NCBI GenBank assembly: GCA_002491195.1
Contig: DKVL01000046.1
Span: 1-49,467 of the forward strand
Source: Lachnospiraceae bacterium UBA7179
Lineage (GTDB): Bacteria; Bacillota; Clostridia; Lachnospirales; Lachnospiraceae
Length of the DNA: 49,467 nt
Direction of reading: 5' to 3'
Position numbers and translations under genes: made by a program. How positions within the stretch are numbered: the stretch's first letter is position 1; every line of letters begins with the position of its first letter. The notes beneath the pieces are model-generated. The model worked only from the letters and a program-made list of their open reading frames with translations. It did not search any database and was not told where the DNA came from. Below are positions 26,714-35,195 of the stretch, piece by piece.

Positions 26714-27937
26714 ATGAGAATGTATGTGCGAAATAAAAAGGCTGTACTGATTTCCGTGGTGATGATGATCGTGATTCTGGCGCAGCAGCCCATGGATGTT
26801 TTTGCGGATGAGCCAGATCTCAGGCTTTATGCAAAGGCAGCAGTGCTGATGGATGCGGATTCAGGAAGGGTGTTGTATGAGCGGTGTGGAGATGAGCGGC
26901 TGGCAATGGCGAGCACGACGAAGATCATGACATTGATCGTTACACTGGAGAATGCCAGTCTGGATGATGCGGTGGAAGTGTCCTCTTACGCGGCTTCCAT
27001 GCCGCCAGTGCATCTGGGGATGCGAAAGGGTGAACAATACCAGCTGCGGGATTTAGTGTTGTCTCTAATGCTCGAATCCCATAATGATTCCGCGGTGGCG
27101 ATTGCTGAGCACGTGGGTGGCAGCGTCGAGCAGTTTGCGGCGCTCATGAACCGGAAAGCAGACGAGATCGGTTGTAAGAATACCTATTATATTACGCCGA
27201 ACGGACTGGACGCAGAGCAGGGTGAAAAGTTTCACTCGACAACAGCACGGGATCTGGCACTTGTCATGTCGTACTGTGTCGCGAAGTCGCCGCAAAAGGA
27301 ACTGTTTCTGGAAATCACAAGGACGCCGAACCATGTCTTTACGGATTTGTCAGGCAAAAGAAGTTTTTCCTGTGTCAATCACAATGCTTTTCTGGGCATG
27401 ATGGCAGGCGCCTTGTCGGGAAAAACAGGTTTTACCAGCAAGGCAGGGTATTGTTATGTGGGCGCGCTCCGGCGGGATGGCAAAACCTTTGTCGTGGCGC
27501 TCCTGGCGTGTGGCTGGCCAAACCACAGGACTTATAAGTGGAGTGATACGAGGGCGCTTATGGAATATGGGCTTGCACATTATCATTACCGCAGTTTTAA
27601 CGAGGTGGGACTTCCCGATGAGGCGACGACAGACATCATCGTGAGCAATGGGCAGGGCAGCAGGATTGGCGAACAGATGTATGTTCCAGTGGAGATTGAC
27701 GAGGATGTGGCTGGGGTTGAAGGGCTTTTGATGCATGAAGATGAGAAAGTAACAATCACGCTGCAGAAGGTGAAAGAGCTGACGGCACCAGTCAGAGAAG
27801 GGCAGACGGTCGGCTATATCAGCTATGAGGTTGGCAGCCAGGAGTGGAGACGGATGAAACTGGTGGCAGCGGGAGAAATAAAAGCAGTTGACCTGAAGTG
27901 GTGCATTCGCAGGGTGCTTGAAAGGTGGATGATGTAA
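26714..27937 (+). CDS. D-alanyl-D-alanine carboxypeptidase (second S11 paralogue)
   Basis: This second low-molecular-weight PBP has 407 residues. A signal peptide ends near VFA-DE (about residue 31). Active-site motifs are STTK (Ser67, Lys70), SHN in LESHNDSA (where SGN or SxN is usual) and KTG in LSGKTGFTS. A PBP5_C-like domain ends in a hydrophobic, basic tail (AVDLKWCIRRVLERWMM) that could anchor it. It is unrelated to its neighbours in function. Co-transcription with the binding protein is possible, since only 99 nt separate them and no terminator is visible. Confidence 0.94.
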   Translation: MRMYVRNKKAVLISVVMMIVILAQQPMDVFADEPDLRLYAKAAVLMDADSGRVLYERCGDERLAMASTTKIMTLIVTLENASLDDAVEVSSYAASMPPVHLGMRKGEQYQLRDLVLSLMLESHNDSAVAIAEHVGGSVEQFAALMNRKADEIGCKNTYYITPNGLDAEQGEKFHSTTARDLALVMSYCVAKSPQKELFLEITRTPNHVFTDLSGKRSFSCVNHNAFLGMMAGALSGKTGFTSKAGYCYVGALRRDGKTFVVALLACGWPNHRTYKWSDTRALMEYGLAHYHYRSFNEVGLPDEATTDIIVSNGQGSRIGEQMYVPVEIDEDVAGVEGLLMHEDEKVTITLQKVKELTAPVREGQTVGYISYEVGSQEWRRMKLVAAGEIKAVDLKWCIRRVLERWMM

Positions 27938-28006
27938 GCGTTTGGTGATATTGACGAAAAAAGATCACAAAAAGTGAAAAATTTACTAGGCGAATAGAAT
28001 AATATA

Positions 28007-28015
28007 TGTTATACT
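28007..28015 (+). promoter_or_regulatory. Extended -10 promoter of the carboxyltransferase operon
   Basis: TGT directly precedes TATACT (28010-28015), an extended -10 element; no good -35 is visible. The predicted transcript would begin at about 28022, at the foot of a long hairpin. Confidence 0.55.
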
Positions 28016-28022
28016 AAAATAG

Positions 28023-28080
28023 ACGCAGTTTTCATGTTGTTTTTTTAGTAATATTGACGAACATAATCAACAAACTGCGT
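28023..28080 (+). promoter_or_regulatory. Leader hairpin of the carboxyltransferase operon
   Basis: ACGCAGTTT (28023-28031) pairs with AAACTGCGT (28072-28080), and GTTG with CAAC inside. The loop of about 30 nt is AT-rich and holds one copy of ATATTGACGAA; another copy lies upstream at 27948-27958. No T run follows, so it is not a simple terminator. It may stabilise the mRNA or regulate it. Confidence 0.5.
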
Positions 28081-28130
28081 AAAAAATGTTATTTTATGAA
28101 TATTAAAAATATAAAAATGGAGGTCACAAA

Positions 28131-29564
28131 ATGAGTACTACTTCAAGTTTGGCAAGTAAGAGAATTGAATCTTTACTTGATGAAAACAGTTTCGTTGAAA
28201 TCGGTGCCCTTGTCACAGCAAGAGCGACAGATTTCAATCTGAAACAGACTGAGACTCCCTCAGACGGTGTTGTCACCGGATATGGGGTGATCAATGGCAA
28301 TCTCGTGTATGTGTATAGCCAGGATGTTTCTGTGCTGAATGGTTCTGTCGGCGAGATGCATGCCAGAAAAATCACAAACCTCTACGACCTTGCGATGAAG
28401 ACAGGGGCTCCTGTTATCGGTCTGATCGATTCCGCAGGGCTGAGACTTCAGGAGGCGACAGACGCACTCAATGCCTTTGGTGAGATCTATTTAAAGCAGA
28501 CGCTTGCATCTGGCGTGATCCCTCAGATCACAGCCATATTTGGAAGCTGCGGCGGTGGTCTTGCACTGATCCCGACACTGACGGATTTCACGTTCATGGA
28601 GTCGTCCAAGGCAAAGTTGTTCGTAAACTCTCCGAATGCGCTTGACGGAAACAACGTTTCCAAGTGCGATTCCGCATCGGCAGCATTCCAGAGCAGCGAG
28701 AGCGGTATTGTGGACGTTGTGGCTGATGAGGCTGCGATCTATGCCAAAATCAGGGAACTGGTATCCTTGCTCCCTGGAAACAATGAGGACGGCGCGTCTT
28801 ATGAGGAGTGTACAGATGACCTGAACAGGGTCTGCGCAGATCTGGCAAATTGTGTGGGCGATACTTCGATCGCGCTCTCCACAATTGCGGACAACAATGT
28901 GTTCTTTGAGGTGAAAGAAAACTATGCAAAGGACATGGTGACAGGGTTTATCAGGTTAAACGGTATGACGGTCGGCTGCGTTGCAAACCGCACAGAAGTT
29001 TACAGCGCTGAGGGTGAAGTTACCGATCGGTTCGATGCTGTTTTATCCGTAAATGGCTGTGAGAAAGCAGCTGACTTTATCATGTTCTGTGATGCATTTG
29101 ACATTCCGGTATTATCACTCACCAACGTCAAGGGATATGAGGCGACGATGTGCAGTGAGAAACGTATCGCAAAGGCAGTAGCGAAGCTTACATACGCTTT
29201 CGCAAATGCCACAGTGCCCAAGGTTAATGTTGTGATCGGTAAGGCGTTGGGAAGCGCCTATGTAGCAATGAACTCGAAAGCAATCGGAGCGGACATCACG
29301 ATCGCATGGCCTGACGCGGAGATTGGCTCTATGGATGCAAATCTTGCGGCAAAGATCATGTATGAGGGACAGGGCGCAGATGTCATCAAGGAGAAGGCGG
29401 CAGAGTATGCGGCGTTTCAGACAAGTGCGGCAGGTGCGGCAAAGCGAGGATATGTGGACCAGATCATCGATGCATCGGATACAAGAAAATATGTGATCGG
29501 CGCCTTTGAGATGCTATTTACAAAGAGAGAGGATCGTCCGTCAAAGAAGCATGGCACGGTCTAA
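28131..29564 (+). CDS. Biotin-dependent acyl-CoA carboxyltransferase (MmdA/12S-type)
   Basis: This 477-residue protein belongs to the acyl-CoA carboxylase/decarboxylase carboxyltransferase family. It moves CO2 between a CoA ester, such as methylmalonyl- or malonyl-CoA, and carrier biotin. The two crotonase-like halves are visible, with oxyanion-hole glycines in the first (IFGSCGGGLALIP) and in the second (VVIGKALGSAYVAMNSK). It is somewhat shorter than the usual 500-520 residues. ATGGAGGTCAC precedes the ATG. It is the first gene of a five-gene operon that also encodes the biotin carrier, the Na+ pump and an OadA protein. The acyl-CoA substrate cannot be told. Confidence 0.9.
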   Translation: MSTTSSLASKRIESLLDENSFVEIGALVTARATDFNLKQTETPSDGVVTGYGVINGNLVYVYSQDVSVLNGSVGEMHARKITNLYDLAMKTGAPVIGLIDSAGLRLQEATDALNAFGEIYLKQTLASGVIPQITAIFGSCGGGLALIPTLTDFTFMESSKAKLFVNSPNALDGNNVSKCDSASAAFQSSESGIVDVVADEAAIYAKIRELVSLLPGNNEDGASYEECTDDLNRVCADLANCVGDTSIALSTIADNNVFFEVKENYAKDMVTGFIRLNGMTVGCVANRTEVYSAEGEVTDRFDAVLSVNGCEKAADFIMFCDAFDIPVLSLTNVKGYEATMCSEKRIAKAVAKLTYAFANATVPKVNVVIGKALGSAYVAMNSKAIGADITIAWPDAEIGSMDANLAAKIMYEGQGADVIKEKAAEYAAFQTSAAGAAKRGYVDQIIDASDTRKYVIGAFEMLFTKREDRPSKKHGTV

Positions 29565-29582
29565 GAAAGGGTGAACGTTAAT

Positions 29583-30398
29583 ATGAAAAAATTTGCGAGA
29601 TTATTATTAATGCTTACCTGCGTTTTCGTTTTAACAGCATGTGGTTCAGAAAAGGCTCCCAGCGAATTCCAGCAGAGCAAAGAGAGTGCGGCGAGGAGCA
29701 GGGCAGATCAGGTTGTTAAGTTTACGGATGCATTGGTCGCATCGGACAATGTTGATTCAATGCTTGAGAATTATAATAACATGGAACTCGGAGATCTGTA
29801 CGCAACGACTTATGCGCAGTATTGCGGCGATACTTCCTTTATGTGTGAAGGCAAGGCAGTGAAAAGTGCGCTTACATCTTTCAAGACAGGCACTGACAGT
29901 ATGGGAAGCATCAAAGAGTTTGGTGAGCCGACATCTGTTGTCGATGATGACACGATCGTTGTGACAGTCCCTTTGACAGGCGAGAACGGAAACGGTTCGG
30001 TAGAATTAATTTTTACGAATGACATTTATCTGCAGATGACATCCTGTACACTGAATCTCGATGAGACAAAAGGACAGCTGATGACAAGGGCAGCGCTCAA
30101 CACACTGCTTGGTATGGGTACTGTGTTTGTGGTGTTAATCCTGATCAGTCTCATCATTTCCGCGTTTGGAGTAATACCAAAGATTCAGGCTTCTTTTGCG
30201 CCGAAGAAAGCGGAGACCATATCAGTACCAGCACCTGCGCCTGCGGCACCTGTCGTGGAGGAAGAAGAGGATCTTTCCGACGATATGGAACTTGTGGCAG
30301 TCATAGCGGCGGCAATTGCGGCCTATGAGGGAACGAGTGTGGAAGGGTTCCAGGTGAGAAGCATCAGGCGGGCAGCTGCCAGAAATTGGAAAAAATAG
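29583..30398 (+). CDS. Lipoprotein-like domain fused to an OadG-type (gamma) membrane subunit
   Basis: The product has 271 residues from the ATG at 29583 (AAAGGGTG upstream; a GTG at 29571 is also in frame). It begins with a lipoprotein signal (MKKFARLLL, lipobox LTAC). An extracytoplasmic domain of about 150 residues resembles DUF3887-like lipoproteins. Then comes a single membrane helix (VFVVLILISLIISAFGVIP), an Ala/Pro linker and the cytoplasmic tail DMELVAVIAAAIAAYEG typical of OadG/MmdD. The gamma subunit assembles the decarboxylase on the membrane. The usual OadG has about 80-120 residues, so the secreted domain is an addition. Confidence 0.85.
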   Translation: MKKFARLLLMLTCVFVLTACGSEKAPSEFQQSKESAARSRADQVVKFTDALVASDNVDSMLENYNNMELGDLYATTYAQYCGDTSFMCEGKAVKSALTSFKTGTDSMGSIKEFGEPTSVVDDDTIVVTVPLTGENGNGSVELIFTNDIYLQMTSCTLNLDETKGQLMTRAALNTLLGMGTVFVVLILISLIISAFGVIPKIQASFAPKKAETISVPAPAPAAPVVEEEEDLSDDMELVAVIAAAIAAYEGTSVEGFQVRSIRRAAARNWKK

Positions 30399-30427
30399 AA
30401 TGGATCAAATAATAGGAGGAAATAAAA

Positions 30428-30802
30428 ATGAAAAATTATACAATTACCGTTAACGGCAACGTATATGATGTTGTAGTAGAAGAAGGCGCAGGTTCCGGGG
30501 CGGCTCCGGCAGCAGTAGCGGCTCCCAAGGCGGCACCAAAGGCAGCTCCGAAAGCAGCGGCGCCGAAGGCAAGTGCAGGTGCTGCGGGAAGCATTAAGAT
30601 CGAGGCAGGTGCGGCAGGTAAGGTATTCAAACTGGAGAAGAGTGTCGGACAGGCTGTAAAGAAAGGTGACGCAGTCGTGATCCTCGAGGCTATGAAGATG
30701 GAAATTCCTGTAGTAGCGCCTGAGGATGGTACAGTGGCAAGCGTAGATGTGGCGGTTGGCGACTCTGTTGAGGCAGGTGCTTTACTTGCAACTTTGAACT
30801 AA
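30428..30802 (+). CDS. Biotin carboxyl carrier protein of the decarboxylase complex
   Basis: This 124-residue carrier shuttles the carboxyl group between carboxyltransferase and membrane pump. The C-terminal biotinyl domain (about 55-124) has the biotinylation motif EAMKM with Lys90. An Ala/Pro/Lys-rich flexible linker (about 25-50, AAPKAAPKAAPK repeats) precedes it, as in MmdC and GcdC. The N-terminal beta strand MKNYTITVNGNVYDVVVEE is conserved. AGGAGG precedes the ATG. Confidence 0.95.
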   Translation: MKNYTITVNGNVYDVVVEEGAGSGAAPAAVAAPKAAPKAAPKAAAPKASAGAAGSIKIEAGAAGKVFKLEKSVGQAVKKGDAVVILEAMKMEIPVVAPEDGTVASVDVAVGDSVEAGALLATLN

Positions 30803-30868
30803 ACACCGCGGTGTCGGTGAAATCGGAGCCATAATGCGCTCTGGAAAATAAAATAGGAGGTCAACAAA

Positions 30869-32017
30869 ATGTCATATATAGCAGATACACTGAACAATCT
30901 GATTCATCAGACCGCATTTTTTAACATTGATTACAAAAATGTTATCATGATTGTTATTGCTTGTGCATTTCTTTATCTTGCTATCGCGAAGCAGTATGAA
31001 CCACTGTTGTTAACACCGATAGCATTTGGTATGCTGCTGGTGAATATATATCCCGATATTATCGCACCGATCGGTGCAGATGGCACACCCGGCGGCTTAC
31101 TGTATTATTTCTATTTACTTGACGAGTGGGCGATCCTGCCGTCTCTGATATTCCTTGGAGTGGGAGCTATGACGGACTTCGGGCCGCTGATTGCCAATCC
31201 CAAGAGTTTTCTGCTTGGTGCGGCAGCCCAGTTTGGTATTTTTGCAGCTTATTTTGGCGCGATCTTTCTTGGATTTAACGATAAGGCGGCAGCAGCAGTA
31301 TCTATCATTGGTGGTGCTGACGGCCCTACCTCGATCTTTCTTGCAGGGAAACTTGGGCAGACTGGCCTGCTCGGACCGATCGCAGTGGCAGCATACTCGT
31401 ATATGTCACTGGTGCCGATCATCCAGCCGCCTATTATGAAACTGCTGACGACTGAGGAGGAGCGGAAGATCAAAATGGCGCAGCTGCGTCCGGTTTCTAA
31501 GCTTGAGAAAATTCTCTTCCCGGTTATTGTTACGATCGTTGTATGTCTGATCCTTCCGACAACGGCTCCGCTTGTTGGTATGCTGATGTTAGGCAATCTG
31601 TTTAGAGAGTCGGGCGTAGTAAGACAGCTCCAGGAGACAGCTTCCAATGCATTGATGTACATTGTTGTTATCCTGCTTGGTACTTCTGTAGGTGCTACTA
31701 CAAGTGCAGAGGCATTTTTAAACGCGGATACGATCAAGATTGTCCTTCTGGGTCTTGCGGCATTTATATTTGGTACGGCAGCAGGTGTGCTCTTTGGTAA
31801 GCTGATGTGTAAAGTCACAGGTGGCAAGGTCAATCCACTGATTGGCTCGGCAGGTGTTTCCGCTGTTCCTATGGCTGCGCGTGTTTCCCAGAAAGTTGGC
31901 GCAGAGGCCGATCCGACGAACTTCCTGCTCATGCATGCGATGGGACCGAACGTTGCCGGCGTTATCGGTACAGCAGTTGCAGCCGGAACTTTTATGGCGA
32001 TCTTCGGTGTATTTTAA
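30869..32017 (+). CDS. Sodium-translocating decarboxylase beta subunit (OadB/MmdB/GcdB)
   Basis: This 382-residue membrane protein decarboxylates carboxybiotin and uses the energy to pump Na+ out of the cell. It has about ten hydrophobic segments and the conserved signature IIGGADGPTSIFLAGKL, whose Asp is implicated in Na+ binding, plus GSAGVSAVPMAARV. AGGAGG precedes the ATG. Together with the gamma and carrier subunits it forms the membrane part of the complex. Confidence 0.96.
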   Translation: MSYIADTLNNLIHQTAFFNIDYKNVIMIVIACAFLYLAIAKQYEPLLLTPIAFGMLLVNIYPDIIAPIGADGTPGGLLYYFYLLDEWAILPSLIFLGVGAMTDFGPLIANPKSFLLGAAAQFGIFAAYFGAIFLGFNDKAAAAVSIIGGADGPTSIFLAGKLGQTGLLGPIAVAAYSYMSLVPIIQPPIMKLLTTEEERKIKMAQLRPVSKLEKILFPVIVTIVVCLILPTTAPLVGMLMLGNLFRESGVVRQLQETASNALMYIVVILLGTSVGATTSAEAFLNADTIKIVLLGLAAFIFGTAAGVLFGKLMCKVTGGKVNPLIGSAGVSAVPMAARVSQKVGAEADPTNFLLMHAMGPNVAGVIGTAVAAGTFMAIFGVF

Positions 32018-32055
32018 AGAAAAAATATTAGGATATTAATATAGGAGGAATAGAA

Positions 32056-33492
32056 ATGTCAGAAATAGAAAAGAAACCGATCAAGATTACTGAGACTGTC
32101 CTTCGTGATTCCCATCAGTCCCTGATCGCTACGAGAATGCCGACGGAGCTCATGCTTCCGATCCTTGATACCATGGATCAGGTCGGATATCATTCCTTAG
32201 AGTGCTGGGGCGGCGCGACATTTGACGCATCCCTTCGTTTCCTGAAGGAAGATCCGTGGGAGAGACTTAGAAAGATCAGGGATAAGGTTAAGAAGACAAA
32301 GCTTCAGATGCTTTTCAGAGGTCAGAATATTTTGGGATATCGTCATTATGCGGACGATGTTGTTACGGAGTTTGTTGAAAAGTCGATTGCAAACGGTATT
32401 GATATCATCCGTATCTTTGACTGCTTTAACGATCTTAGAAACTTACAGTGCGCAGTAAATGCGGCGAATACTGTCAAGAAGAGAGAAGGCCGCGGCGAGG
32501 CGCAGATTGCTCTTTCCTATACACTGGGCGATGCGTATACACTGGAATACTGGATGAAGATGGCTAAGGACATCGAGGAGATGGGCGCTGATTCGATCTG
32601 TATCAAGGATATGGCAGGACTTTTGGTTCCTTATAAGGCTGAGGAGCTGATCAAGGCCATGAAATCCGCAACAAAGCTTCCGATCCAGCTGCACACGCAC
32701 TATACGTCGGGTGTTGCTTCCATGACATACCTGAAAGCTGTTGAGGCTGGAGTTGATGTGATTGACTGTGCTATCTCTCCGTTTGCACTTGGCACATCAC
32801 AGCCGGCTACAGAAGTTATGGTAGAGACCTTCAAGGGTACGCCGTACGATACAGGATTTGACCAGAATCTGCTGGCAAAGATTGCAGATCACTTCAGACC
32901 GTACAGGGAGGAGTGCTTAAAGAGCGGACTGCTCAATCCAAAGGTTCTCGGCGTTGATATCAAGACATTGATGTATCAGGTTCCGGGCGGTATGTTATCG
33001 AACATGGTTAGCCAGTTGAAAGAACAGAACGCAGAAGATAAGTATTATGATGTGCTTCAGGAGATCCCAAGAGTGCGCAAGGATCTGGGTGAGCCGCCTC
33101 TTGTTACACCGTCCTCGCAGATCGTCGGTACGCAGGCTGTATTTAACGTTCTGATGGGCGAGCGCTACAAGATGGCTACCAAGGAGACCAAAGCAGTTCT
33201 CCATGGCGAGTATGGCCAGACTGTCAAGCCGTTTAATAAGGAAGTTCAGGATAAGGTACTCTCCGATGAGGAGAAAGCGACGATCATCACCTGCCGTCCG
33301 GCGGATAAACTTCCAAACGAGTTAAAGAAGATCGAGGAAGAGATGAAAGAGTGGAAGCAGCAGGATGAGGATGTATTGTCTTATGCGTTGTTCCCTCAGG
33401 TTGCCATCGATTTCTTTAAATATCGTCAGGCACAGCAGGAGAAAGTTGATATGACTCAGGCTGATACAAAGAATGGGGCATATCCTGTGTGA
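32056..33492 (+). CDS. OadA/5S-type pyruvate-oxaloacetate carboxyltransferase, no biotin domain
   Basis: This 478-residue protein transfers CO2 between oxaloacetate/pyruvate and biotin. The HMGL-like TIM barrel has TETVLRDSHQSLIATRM, the metal ligands in QLHTHYTSG and CIKDMAGLL with the lysine expected to be carbamylated. A PYC_OADA helical domain follows (about 300-450). OadA proteins usually carry a C-terminal biotin domain; this one ends before it, so the separate carrier at 30428 must serve. In this respect it resembles the 5S subunit of transcarboxylase. AGGAGG precedes the ATG. Confidence 0.94.
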   Translation: MSEIEKKPIKITETVLRDSHQSLIATRMPTELMLPILDTMDQVGYHSLECWGGATFDASLRFLKEDPWERLRKIRDKVKKTKLQMLFRGQNILGYRHYADDVVTEFVEKSIANGIDIIRIFDCFNDLRNLQCAVNAANTVKKREGRGEAQIALSYTLGDAYTLEYWMKMAKDIEEMGADSICIKDMAGLLVPYKAEELIKAMKSATKLPIQLHTHYTSGVASMTYLKAVEAGVDVIDCAISPFALGTSQPATEVMVETFKGTPYDTGFDQNLLAKIADHFRPYREECLKSGLLNPKVLGVDIKTLMYQVPGGMLSNMVSQLKEQNAEDKYYDVLQEIPRVRKDLGEPPLVTPSSQIVGTQAVFNVLMGERYKMATKETKAVLHGEYGQTVKPFNKEVQDKVLSDEEKATIITCRPADKLPNELKKIEEEMKEWKQQDEDVLSYALFPQVAIDFFKYRQAQQEKVDMTQADTKNGAYPV

Positions 33493-33561
33493 AGCGTGAA
33501 GAGATTTGCGTTCTTCACGGATTGTTTGTGCCGCTGTACCGGCATGACGGGAAGTGTGAGA

Positions 33562-33607
33562 AGAACTTTTTAGCGTCCTATCATAGCGTGGGACGCTAAA
33601 AAGTTCT
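33562..33607. repeat. Perfect 17-bp inverted repeat after the decarboxylase operon
   Basis: AGAACTTTTTAGCGTCC (33562-33578) is exactly complementary to 33591-33607 with a 12-nt loop. No T run follows on either strand, but the stem itself contains T5/A5. It ends 20 nt before the TetR gene, so it might terminate the operon or act as an operator for that regulator. Confidence 0.7.
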
Positions 33608-33626
33608 GTATACCTGTGAGAAAGGC

Positions 33627-34184
33627 ATGGATGATGAAATGGCAAGGAAAGAATTGATTACAAAAGACAAGATAGCAAAGACAGCCTTTGCTCTGGCAAG
33701 AGCAGAAGGGATAGAACATGTTACTGCCAGAAAACTGGCGGCACAGATCGGATGTTCCACACAGCCAATATTCAGGGTTTATGCAAATATGAGTGAACTC
33801 TATTCGGAGATCTATCAGAGGGCGATCGATGCCTTCGGTGATTACTATGGAAATTACAAGTCAGAGGTGGTTACACCCTTCATACACCTTGGACTTGCCT
33901 ACATAAATTATGCAAAAGAGGAGAGAAAATTGTTCCAGCTTCTGTTTCAGTCGGAGCATCGGGGGGATCGAGGGCTTTTTGAACTCTTAAATGGTAAATC
34001 GGGAGCAGTCAGCAGAGAGATCAATAAGGCTTCCGCGGCGGGCTGTAAGAATCCGAGCGGATTGTTTATGAAGATGTGGATTTTCATACACGGGTGCGCC
34101 TGCATGGTCCTTACTGGGGATTATGACCTTACGGAGGAGGAAACGATTGATCTGCTGCAGGATATCTATAACAGCTGTTCTTGA
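33627..34184 (+). CDS. TetR/AcrR family transcriptional regulator
   Basis: The product has 185 residues. The N-terminal helix-turn-helix spans about 8-55 (KIAKTAFALARAEGIEHVTARKLAAQIGCSTQPIF, cited in part as VTARKLAAQIGCS). The C-terminal part has the WHG-like pattern FMKMWIFIHGCACMVLTGDY. The first ATG (33627) follows AGAAAGG very closely; the in-frame ATG at 33639 is an alternative. It lies just after the carboxyltransferase operon and may regulate it. The ligand is unknown. Confidence 0.9.
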   Translation: MDDEMARKELITKDKIAKTAFALARAEGIEHVTARKLAAQIGCSTQPIFRVYANMSELYSEIYQRAIDAFGDYYGNYKSEVVTPFIHLGLAYINYAKEERKLFQLLFQSEHRGDRGLFELLNGKSGAVSREINKASAAGCKNPSGLFMKMWIFIHGCACMVLTGDYDLTEEETIDLLQDIYNSCS

Positions 34185-34245
34185 TTATATGCTATTTGGT
34201 TTGGAACGAGGACTTTATAAATGACATCGGGGATGAGGTTTTTTG

Positions 34246-35181
34246 ATGGACGAAAAGCGGGATACCATATCAAGAATAAATGAGAAGTTTAATAAGATGA
34301 GCAAGAGCCATAAAAGGCTTGCCACGTTTGTCATTGACCACTATGAGCAGGCAGCTTTTATGACTGCTGCAAAACTTGGGAAGGCAGTTGGGATCAGCGA
34401 GGCGACTGTCGTGCGGTTTGCGTATGCATTGGATTATGAGGGATATCCTGAATTCCAGGAAGCACTGGCAGAGTGGGTAAAAAAGAAACTGAACACAGTG
34501 CAGTCGATCGGTGCCAAATACGGGACAAGTACACAGGCTGAGATTCTGACTTCGGTGCTGAGTGCCGATATTGAAAAGATTCAGGATACAATGGAGCATA
34601 TCGATGTACAGTCCTTTGAGGCGGCGACTGATATTATCCTGGCGGCAAAGCATGTATATATTATTGGACTGCGGAGCTGTAAGCCGCTCGCACAGTTTCT
34701 CCATTTTTACCTCAATATGATCCGGGGGGATGTCTATCTGCTGGACTCGACCAGTACCTCAGAAACATTTGAGCAGATGCTTCGGATCAATGAGAAGGAT
34801 GCTGTTATTGGAATCAGTTTTCCAAGGTACTCGATGAGAACACTCAAGGCTATGGAGATGGCAAATGATAAAAACGCAAAAGTGATCACATTGACAGATA
34901 CGATCCATTCGCCAATGTGTCTCTATTCAGCCTGCAATCTGCTGGCGCGAAGTGATATGGTGTCGATCGTGGATTCGCTTGTCGCACCGCTTAGCCTGAT
35001 CAACGCGCTTGTGGTGGCGCTGTGTCTGCGCAGGCCTGATGAGGTCAAGAAGAGTCTGGAATCCCTTGAAAAGGCATGGGATAATTATCAGGTTTATTTG
35101 AAAGATGAGATTAATTTTATTGATGAAGATATGCTGAACACACCATTGCAGGCGCAGATGGGACAGCGGAGAAGACGGTAA
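34246..35181 (+). CDS. MurR/RpiR family transcriptional regulator
   Basis: This 311-residue regulator has an N-terminal HTH_6 domain (KMSKSHKRLATFVIDHYEQA; LGKAVGISEATVVRFAYAL) and a C-terminal SIS sugar-isomerase domain (about 125-260; VYIIGLRSCKPLAQFLHFYL) that binds phosphosugars. GAGG lies 7 nt before the ATG at 34246. It usually controls sugar or amino-sugar genes; no obvious target lies beside it. It is followed after 14 nt by the flavoprotein gene. Confidence 0.93.
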   Translation: MDEKRDTISRINEKFNKMSKSHKRLATFVIDHYEQAAFMTAAKLGKAVGISEATVVRFAYALDYEGYPEFQEALAEWVKKKLNTVQSIGAKYGTSTQAEILTSVLSADIEKIQDTMEHIDVQSFEAATDIILAAKHVYIIGLRSCKPLAQFLHFYLNMIRGDVYLLDSTSTSETFEQMLRINEKDAVIGISFPRYSMRTLKAMEMANDKNAKVITLTDTIHSPMCLYSACNLLARSDMVSIVDSLVAPLSLINALVVALCLRRPDEVKKSLESLEKAWDNYQVYLKDEINFIDEDMLNTPLQAQMGQRRRR

Positions 35182-35195
35182 AGGAGTCAGTAGTA

